This document shows, piece after piece, positions 53,936 to 61,160 of a stretch of DNA of 64,000 nt. Made by a program: the position numbers and the translations under genes. This stretch comes from Acidobacteriota bacterium. GTDB lineage: Bacteria > Acidobacteriota > Terriglobia > Terriglobales > Acidobacteriaceae. The notes beneath the pieces were generated by a model. It made no database searches. It was not told the DNA's origin and saw nothing but the letters and a program-made list of their open reading frames with translations. Within the stretch, counting starts at the first letter, position 1; each line of letters opens with the position of its first letter. The stretch is from the NCBI GenBank assembly GCA_021779935.1, contig JAJXZT010000042.1, positions 53,589-117,588 of the forward strand, read 5' to 3'.

Positions 53936-55467
53936 ACATTTTGCAGCCTTGTGTCGGCGCACTTGTTCCTACCACAGCCACAGCCTGCCAACATGAGCAG
54001 GACTGCGACGTCTCAATCGCCTTTAGATCGGCGCACTTCTTCCTACGCACGAAAACTACGCTGTCGTCCACGGCTCCCGGGTTGTCTCAATCGCCTTTAG
54101 GTCGGCGCACTTCTTCCTACCTCTTTAAGAAAGGAATCGCATGCGAATCCTTGTGTGTCTCAATCGCCTTTAGGTCGGCGCACTTCTTCCTACACGTCAA
54201 CACCGATTCCTGGGTCTCCAACATCGCGGCCTTGTCTCAATCGCCTTTAGGTCGGCGCACTTCTTCCTACAAGGGCGGACTCCTCCTTCGCGCAAGCGAG
54301 GGAGAGAAGTCTCAATCGCCTTTAGGTCGGCGCACTTCTTCCTACGATGCAGGCGGCAGCGGTGACGGGCGACCAGATACTGTCTCAATCGCCTTTAGGT
54401 CGGCGCACTTCTTCCTACAGGCCTTTGCCCCATCCGGCGTCCTCGCACTGCAGCGTGTCTCAATCGCCTTTAGATCGGCGCACTTCTTCCTACGTTAGTA
54501 ATGCGTTCAGGTTTGGCCGGGCCTACGAGAAAGTCTCAATCGCCTTTAGATCGGCGCACTTCTTCCTACGTCGACCACCCCGTTCTAGTGGCCGTCGGCC
54601 AGCAAGTCTCAATCGCCTTTAGATCGGCGCACTTCTTCCTACAATTCGTACCCGCCGCTGAAGCACCGCCACAGCAGACTGTCTCAATCGCCTTTAGATC
54701 GGCGCACTTCTTCCTACGCGACATCACTCTGGCCAAGATTCAGACAAAGGTCGATATCGTCTCAATCGCCTTTAGATCGGCGCACTTCTTCCTACTGCCG
54801 ACTCAACCAAGTCGGCGACGGCGTCTGTAACGTTGAACGTCTCAATCGCCTTTAGATCGGCGCACTTCTTCCTACTCTGGTCCTTTGCGCGTTCCTCGCG
54901 CTGTATGCCCTGGTCTCAATCGCCTTTAGATCGGCGCACTTCTTCCTACCAGAAATTGTCCGGCGAGGACGGTGCGACATGGCTTGTCTCAATCGCCTTT
55001 AGATCGGCGCACTTCTTCCTACCTGTTGGCCTGGAATGTGAAGATGATTAGGTCGCATTGTCTCAATCGCCTTTAGATCGGCGCACTTCTTCCTACAACG
55101 TATCCGCGCCCGGCGAGAAGCTGCGGGAATGTCGTCTCAATCGCCTTTAGATCGGCGCACTTCTTCCTACCACGACACAGTCATTGCTCCGCTGATTCTC
55201 TATCTGTCTCAATCGCCTTTAGATCGGCGCACTTCTTCCTACTGCCTCCCGCGGCCCCGGCGACCGGAATGCCGGGACGTCTCAATCGCCTTTAGATCGG
55301 CGCACTTCTTCCTACGCGACTACAACAATGTCGCCGTCGATTCTAACACCGTTGTCTCAATCGCCTTTAGATCGGCGCACTTCTTCCTACGACGCCGTCG
55401 GCGCTGGAGAACGAGTGATCGGCCAGCTACGTCTCAATCGCCTTTAGATCGGCGCACTTCTTCCTAC
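53936..55467 (-). CRISPR. CRISPR array 1 (21 repeats of 37 nt, 20 spacers)
   Basis: Repeat on the plus strand starts GTCTCAATCGCC, continues TTTAGATCG and ends GGCGCACTTCTTCCTAC. Twenty near-perfect copies start at 54010, 54084, 54157, 54234, 54309, 54382, 54457, 54533, 54606, 54681, 54759, 54839, 54913, 54986, 55060, 55134, 55206, 55279, 55354 and 55431. Copies 2-6 (54084-54418) have TTTAGGTCG. An upstream copy at 53936-53972 is degenerate. Spacers are about 35-43 nt. The left end is degenerate and the leader lies right (55468 on), so transcription is leftward; the crRNA 5' tag would be AUUGAGAC. Confidence 0.98.
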
Positions 55468-55648
55468 TCCGGCGAATTTTACCCCTTTCTTTTCAATCGT
55501 CAAGAGGCTGTTTTTTGCAGACCCCCGAAAACCGGCTTGCAGAAAATCAATTTCGAGGTCACACCGGGGTGTGCTAATTGCTTCCATCTTATTCATTCCA
55601 TTCCACTTCCAAATTCCGTGCAGACCTCCGTAACTTTCCGGTTAACCT
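55468..55648 (-). promoter_or_regulatory. Leader of array 1
   Basis: About 180 bases that match the right flank of array 2 (59864-60041): CGGCGAATTTTACCCCTTTC, TTTTCAATCGTCAAGAGGC, GTGCAGACCTCC. It includes the inverted repeat CACACCGGGGTGTG at 55560-55573, 93 bases from the last repeat. It should carry the promoter and the integration signals read by Cas1-Cas2. It lies between the array and cas2. Confidence 0.8.
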
Positions 55649-55709
55649 GCGCCGGAGCCGCATAAACAGAGGGTCAAACGCGATTTTTAGCCTTCCGGAA
55701 CATCTCGCT

Positions 55710-55985
55710 TCACACGATATAGAACTCCGGCTCTTCCAGCTTACGGGCCACGCCGAGAGTGACCATGCGCGTGACGCACGCGTCGCACAACACGAAGATC
55801 AGCACGCTATCTTCCTCGGCGTCGATCTCGCGCTCCAGCCGCGAGCGCATCTGCTCCGCCAGGTTCGGCTCGATGAGGCACTCGAAGACACTTTCCTGCA
55901 CGCGCGTGCCGTAGTCAAGCAGCAGATCCGACGTGCGTTGGCGACGGCGGTCATCGGCAATGTCGTAGCAGACCAGGTACCTCAC
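55710..55985 (-). CDS. cas2: Cas2 (CRISPR adaptation)
   Basis: 91 residues. It has the ferredoxin-like start MRYLVCYDIADDRRRQRTSDLLLDYGTRVQESVFECLI, the Cas2 signature with the catalytic-site Asp at the end of strand 1. It bridges two Cas1 dimers in the integrase. The start overlaps the RT-cas1 stop by 4 bases (55982-55985), so the two are co-translated. Located between array 1 leader and RT-cas1. Confidence 0.95.
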   Translation of the reverse strand: MRYLVCYDIADDRRRQRTSDLLLDYGTRVQESVFECLIEPNLAEQMRSRLEREIDAEEDSVLIFVLCDACVTRMVTLGVARKLEEPEFYIV

Positions 55986-58060
55986 GGTGCACCGGCTTCC
56001 TTTGTTTTTGACTCCTCCGCTTTCGACTCTTCCTCTGCCGTCTCGTTCGCCTCGTAGAGAAAGGGTACGAAGTCACGTGCGTCCCTGACCGCCGCAGCGT
56101 ACTCCTCCACGGTTTTGTGCAGTGCCTGGCGGAATCCCTCGCCGTGAGCACCGAGCGGTGCGTGCAACATCCAACGTTCGTATTCGGCGAAGAATCGCTT
56201 GGATGCTTCCGGGCGGAGATAGAGTGCACCGGCTTCCATCGGTTCGAAACTGCCTTCATCAAACTGGTGGCGGTTGCACATGGTCAGCACCAGGCGATCC
56301 GCCAGCGGAGCACGGAAGAGTTCGACCAGATCGAGTGCGAGAGAACGGCGCCCGTAGTCAAGCTGATGGAGCGATCCGAGGTAGCTATCCAGACCGGCAG
56401 CCTCGGCCAGTCCGGCGAGTTCGTTGGTGACCAGCGTATAAGCGAAGGAGAGCAGCGAGTTCAGTGGATCGGTGGCCGGATGCTTCACGCGTCCCGGCCA
56501 GTGGAAGGAAGATTTGTTGCGGTGCATGAGCGCGTCGAAATAGAGATGGGCGGCGGCGCCCTCCACTCCGTTGAGGATCTCCAGCGTGGCCGCTTGGCGA
56601 GCCGCCTGTCGCGAGTTCTCCAGTTGGGCGATAGCCTCGTCCGCGGCGGAGTCGTGCGCCTGTTCGCGGTCGCCGAACGTGGCGAGCACGCGGGCGCTGT
56701 TGGCGAGCTTGGCATCGATGACCGTGCGGGCCATGGCCAGCGAACGCACGGGGTCGCGGTGCAGCTCGAATTGCGCGATGCGCAGAGGAACGTTCTTTCC
56801 CCTGGCCGGGTCGAGACTGCCGCGCAGTTCCCCGTGGCGGCTCAGCAGGTTCAGCCGCACGCCGCAGTCGAGCAGCTCCGACATGGCCTGGGTGGTGACC
56901 TGCACGTTGCCGAATAGCATGACCGATTCCAGCTTGTGGTAAGGAGTGTCGAGCAGAATCGTGCCGTCCTTTTCGACGACAAGCCGGTTGCCGATCTTGC
57001 GCAGCACCGATCCCTGTTCCATCAGGTAGAGGTAAGCCATATCTTCGTCCTCGCCGGCGTCGCGGCTTTCGTTGCGAATGTGGTCCAGCCCGGCCGCCGC
57101 AAACGCTCGCGCCATCGCTGTCTGTTCCACGGGATGCAGCCATTTCCTCACCAGACTTGGCGGCATGGGGCGCGGGACGGCAAGTACGCGCCGGTTCTTT
57201 CCGTGCTTCTCCCACGGAATCCAAATGCCAGAGCCCTGGAAAAACGCACCGAGAAACTGGAAACCTTCTTCAAAACTGCCGATGCTCGTCTTCTCGTCCT
57301 TCAGTTGCAGGTGGAGTTCTTCGAGCTTGTCGCGGGCGATCGCCAGCGCGGAGTGCGTGCCGGCGTCGTCGTTGGAGAGAATCAGGAAGTCATCGGCATA
57401 GCGGATGACCTTCAGGCCCGCCTGCTCCAGCGCGAGATCGAAATCCGCAAGAAACAGGTTGGCCAGCAGCGGCGAAATCGGGCTGCCCTGCGGGACTCCC
57501 TGGCGAAGCGGCCGAGTCTTGTGGCCATCCCAAACGGGCCCGGCGATCCAGTGATCAAGCAGCGTGAGGATGGAGGGCTCGGTGACGGTTGCGGCGATGC
57601 GCTGGCGCAAGAGCGCATGGTCGATACGGTCGAAGAAACTCTCGATGTCGGCCTCGGCCACGTAGCGGAAGCCGTGATCGTGCAGGTAGCGGATGCGCGC
57701 GATGGCCGAGTTGACGGAACGCTTGGGCCGGTAGGCAAAACTGCACTCCAGGAACTCGTCTTCGAAGGCGTGTCCAAGCTGGCGGCCCACGGCGGTCTGC
57801 AACACGCGATCACGCACGGCGGGAACCATGAGAACGCGCGTGGCCGGAGAGTCGGGCTTCTTCTGGACGGTGATGGGCAGGAGCGGCAGTGAACGGTACT
57901 CGCCAGATTCGACACTGTGCAGGAGGGCGGCCAGCTCGGCGTCAATGTCGCGGGCGAAGCGATCGACGGTGACACCGTCAGCTCCAGCGCAACCGGCGTT
58001 CTCCTCTACGTGCTGCCACGCGCGGAGGAGCGAATCGGAAGTGAGCCAGACGAGGGACAT
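55982..58060 (-). CDS. cas1: Reverse transcriptase-Cas1 fusion
   Basis: 692 residues. Residues about 1-310 are a group II intron-like reverse transcriptase: AEADIESFFDRIDH, LRQGVPQGSPISPLLANLFL and the catalytic VIRYADDFLIL (YADD 221-224). Residues about 342-680 are Cas1: MAYLYLMEQGSVLRKIGNRLVVEKDG, GVEGAAAHLYF (Glu500), LGSLHQLDYGRRSLALDLVE (His565, Glu580). All Cas1 metal ligands and the RT Asp pair are present, so both activities look intact. RT-Cas1 fusions are known to capture spacers from RNA in type III systems. No Cas6 part is fused at the N terminus; cas6 is separate. Confidence 0.95.
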   Translation of the reverse strand: MSLVWLTSDSLLRAWQHVEENAGCAGADGVTVDRFARDIDAELAALLHSVESGEYRSLPLLPITVQKKPDSPATRVLMVPAVRDRVLQTAVGRQLGHAFEDEFLECSFAYRPKRSVNSAIARIRYLHDHGFRYVAEADIESFFDRIDHALLRQRIAATVTEPSILTLLDHWIAGPVWDGHKTRPLRQGVPQGSPISPLLANLFLADFDLALEQAGLKVIRYADDFLILSNDDAGTHSALAIARDKLEELHLQLKDEKTSIGSFEEGFQFLGAFFQGSGIWIPWEKHGKNRRVLAVPRPMPPSLVRKWLHPVEQTAMARAFAAAGLDHIRNESRDAGEDEDMAYLYLMEQGSVLRKIGNRLVVEKDGTILLDTPYHKLESVMLFGNVQVTTQAMSELLDCGVRLNLLSRHGELRGSLDPARGKNVPLRIAQFELHRDPVRSLAMARTVIDAKLANSARVLATFGDREQAHDSAADEAIAQLENSRQAARQAATLEILNGVEGAAAHLYFDALMHRNKSSFHWPGRVKHPATDPLNSLLSFAYTLVTNELAGLAEAAGLDSYLGSLHQLDYGRRSLALDLVELFRAPLADRLVLTMCNRHQFDEGSFEPMEAGALYLRPEASKRFFAEYERWMLHAPLGAHGEGFRQALHKTVEEYAAAVRDARDFVPFLYEANETAEEESKAEESKTKEAGAP

Positions 58061-58108
58061 GGGGTCAGGGCAGCCGTTAGCGGTTGGCCGTTAGCTATTG
58101 GCTGACGG

Positions 58109-59863
58109 AGAAGGATCGCCTGGATGTCGGCGCACTTCTTCCTACGTTCTCGATAGCGGGTTCCCGCTCGCACCGTGTATGTCTCAATCGCCTGGATGTC
58201 GGCGCACTTCTTCCTACATCGATTCGAACGCTTCTGCGTTGATTATGGAATCTCAATGTCTCAATCGCCTGGATGTCGGCGCACTTCTTCCTACTGAAAT
58301 GATTGCAGTGGTAGAAGCGGAGTCGCTGATTGTCTCAATCGCCTGGATGTCGGCGCACTTCTTCCTACGTGCCTACCATCCACTTTTCGTTGAAACTCAT
58401 ACGCCGTCTCAATCGCCTGGATGTCGGCGCACTTCTTCCTACGAGGAGCTACAAAGAGTTGGACAGAGAGTGCAGGCTAAGCATTGTCTCAATCGCCTGG
58501 ATGTCGGCGCACTTCTTCCTACGTTTAAAATTGAATAGCTATGATTGGCCGCAGGGCGAAGTCTCAATCGCCTGGATGTCGGCGCACTTCTTCCTACCCG
58601 TTTTATGTTCCCTCCATTATTATTCGCCAGCAGAAGTCTCAATCGCCTGGATGTCGGCGCACTTCTTCCTACATCGATTCGAACGCTTCTGCGTTGATTA
58701 TGGAATCTCAATGTCTCAATCGCCTGGATGTCGGCGCACTTCTTCCTACGCACAGTGTCCGCCACCGGCACGGTGGTGTACGCCTACGTCTCAATCGCCT
58801 GGATGTCGGCGCACTTCTTCCTACACGAGCCAACGTATGACGCGAAGGCCCTCGACAAGACGTCTCAATCGCCTGGATGTCGGCGCACTTCTTTCTACGT
58901 TTTCTTACTTATCGCCGCGATCAGCCTGTGCATGGTCTCAATCGCCTGGATGTCGGCGCACTTCTTCCTACAAGCGCAAAGCGCACCCTGCGGGCCGAAA
59001 ACCCGTGTCTCAATCGCCTGGATGTCGGCGCACTTCTTCCTACACTGAATGTATGGCACTCTCAGGAGGGCTATACACGGTCTCAATCGCCTGGATGTCG
59101 GCGCACTTCTTCCTACTTGGTTTGCTCTGTACGCCTGACGGAGAGTTCATCGTCTCAATCGCCTGGATGTCGGCGCACTTCTTCCTACTCTCATATCGAG
59201 GAGTGCGAGGAGTGCGCGGCGATCCGTCTCAATCGCCTGGATGTCGGCGCACTTCTTCCTACGGGGTCAACTGCTGTATATGTGGGCTGGAAGTCGGTGT
59301 CTCAATCGCCTGGATGTCGGCGCACTTCTTCCTACGTGACAGTGAACAGCGCAACTTCAATTACCGCAGCGTCTCAATCGCCTGGATGTCGGCGCACTTC
59401 TTCCTACCAGCCGATGGATGAGTGGATGGTGATGGCGATGAAAGTCTCAATCGCCTGGATGTCGGCGCACTTCTTCCTACGACGTTCTTTTGAAAGAAAA
59501 ATGGCCGGGAGAAAAATATCAGGTCTCAATCGCCTGGATGTCGGCGCACTTCTTCCTACCCGAACTGGAACTCGCTGGACCCGCCGAATATGATCTCAAG
59601 TCTCAATCGCCTGGATGTCGGCGCACTTCTTCCTACCTTTGTGCCACTGATGCGGCCATCGGTGCCACTGTCGGTCTCAATCGCCTGGATGTCGGCGCAC
59701 TTCTTCCTACGTCAAACAACGAAGGATTTCGAAGCGGTGGTTGCAAAAGTCTCAATCGCCTGGATGTCGGCGCACTTCTTCCTACGCGGTGATAGGACTC
59801 ACCGCGTTGCTTGTCACGTTGCTCACGTCTCAATCGCCTGGATGTCGGCGCACTTCTTCCTAC
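58109..59863 (-). CRISPR. CRISPR array 2 (24 repeats of 37 nt, 23 spacers)
   Basis: Repeat on the plus strand starts GTCTCAATCGCC, continues TGGATGTCG and ends GGCGCACTTCTTCCTAC. The first copy (58109-58145) has a degenerate 5' part; the others start at 58181, 58258, 58332, 58406, 58486, 58561, 58636, 58713, 58788, 58862, 58935, 59007, 59080, 59152, 59226, 59299, 59371, 59444, 59523, 59600, 59674, 59749 and 59827. The copy at 58862 has TTTCTAC. One 40-nt spacer is present twice (58218-58257 and 58673-58712). The leader lies right, as for array 1. Confidence 0.98.
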
Positions 59864-60041
59864 CCCGGCGAATTTTACCCCTTTCTTTTCAATCGTCAAG
59901 AGGCCATTTTTGGCAGACCCCCCAAAACCGCAATGCAGAACGCGGATTTTTACGTCACACCGGGGTGTGTTAATTCGCTCCATCCTATTCATTTCACTGC
60001 ACATCCGGGTTTCGTGCAGACCTCCATAACCAACCAGTAAA
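59864..60041 (-). promoter_or_regulatory. Leader of array 2
   Basis: Homologous to the array 1 leader over about 180 bases, with the same CACACCGGGGTGTG inverted repeat (59956-59969) at the same distance of 93 bases from the last repeat. It lies between the array and the 3' end of cas6. Confidence 0.8.
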
Positions 60042-60056
60042 CATCGTTCCTCTCCG

Positions 60057-61046
60057 CTATTTATGCGGCTCCGGAGGCATTTTGGCCGCTCTTTCGAGGG
60101 GCAGGACGTGGAACCATCCGTGTCCCCACTCGGTGAAGCGTCCGACGTGGATTTCCTGTCCGATCCAGAGCAGCGGCCAAAGTTCTGGGGCGATCCGGTC
60201 ATAAGTCACACTGCCTACAAACCCGGACATGAGCATCTTCCGCTCCGTGCTGCGGGAATTTCGCTCGCGCTCGACCGGGGCCCCGTTCCAATCGAGGAAG
60301 ACGGCCTGCTGGGCGACGCGCTGGAGAGCGAGCATATCGGGAGTCCACGGGCGATGCTCGTAGGCGGAGCTGAGCAGCGAGATGCGTCCGGCGATGCGCA
60401 GGATCATGGCCTCGAGGGTGGGAACAGTTTGCCCGGCACCATGATGCATGACGCGCGCCGGGGTAACGAAGTCAAACGTGGCCGGACCTTTGGGAGGAGA
60501 GAGTTCAAAAAGCGGCTCAAGTCCAAGTATGAACGGCTGCTCGCGTGTCCAGAGGCCGTCGCTGACGAGCCGGACGCGGGAGTTGCCGAACCAGTCGAGC
60601 GACCAAGCCGACACGAGTCGCGCGGGCCTGCCGGCGAGACCTTCGGTGGCAAAACATTGGAAGGTACGCAGGAAGTACTCGGCCGACTCGATGGCTTCTC
60701 CGAAGAGGCGAAGCTCGAATCGCAAAGGCCGCTGGGGACCGAAATCGGGATCGCGCGCGATGGGCGGACGAAAGATGAACGGCCGGGGAGGATCACGGTC
60801 GCGTGCGTGCTCGGCGTCGTCACGACGCGGCTTGAAGAGGCGAACGTAGGGGCACTCCTGTCGCGTGGGACAGAGGTCTTCGCCGGGACACTCGGGATCG
60901 CAGACAGCGCGACGGAAAATCGCCCCGAAAGTTCCACGCAAAGCATCGCTGCGCCGCTCGAGCGGAAGATGCAGCGGCGCCTCCGGCCGCAGCTCACAGA
61001 GCAGCCGGGCAACACGAAGTGGAGGAACGGAGTAGAGCGTGGACAT
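60057..61046 (-). CDS. cas6: Cas6 pre-crRNA endoribonuclease
   Basis: 329 residues from the ATG at 61046; upstream ATGs (61058, 61142) would add residues without family character. A RAMP fold with N-terminal LLCELRPEAPLHLPLERRSDALRGTFGAIFR, a Cys-rich segment (CDPECPGEDLCPTRQECPYVRLF) and the C-terminal glycine-rich loop LWIGQEIHVGRFTEWGHGWFHV fit the Cas6 family of type III loci. It would cut both repeat types 8 nt from the 3' end, giving the AUUGAGAC tag. It ends 15 bases before the leader of array 2. Confidence 0.85.
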   Translation of the reverse strand: MSTLYSVPPLRVARLLCELRPEAPLHLPLERRSDALRGTFGAIFRRAVCDPECPGEDLCPTRQECPYVRLFKPRRDDAEHARDRDPPRPFIFRPPIARDPDFGPQRPLRFELRLFGEAIESAEYFLRTFQCFATEGLAGRPARLVSAWSLDWFGNSRVRLVSDGLWTREQPFILGLEPLFELSPPKGPATFDFVTPARVMHHGAGQTVPTLEAMILRIAGRISLLSSAYEHRPWTPDMLALQRVAQQAVFLDWNGAPVERERNSRSTERKMLMSGFVGSVTYDRIAPELWPLLWIGQEIHVGRFTEWGHGWFHVLPLERAAKMPPEPHK

Positions 61047-61160
61047 CGCGACCCGCATTGTAGCGCGTGACGGAAACCCTGCATATGCCTGAAGAAACTC
61101 TGGGCTGATGCCAGAATCTGATTTTCGTGCCAGTTGTGGCATTTAAGTTCTTGGCGGGAG

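Noticed and set aside
53727..53996. 89-residue plus-strand frame left of array 1
   Set aside because: Runs into the degenerate repeat, no ribosome site, no family likeness.
53941..55665. Open frames across CRISPR array 1
   Set aside because: Repeat-derived peptides (SQSPLGRRTSSY type) caused by the 37-nt repeat reading through spacers.
58098..59973. Open frames across CRISPR array 2
   Set aside because: Same artefact (SIAWMSAHFFL type).
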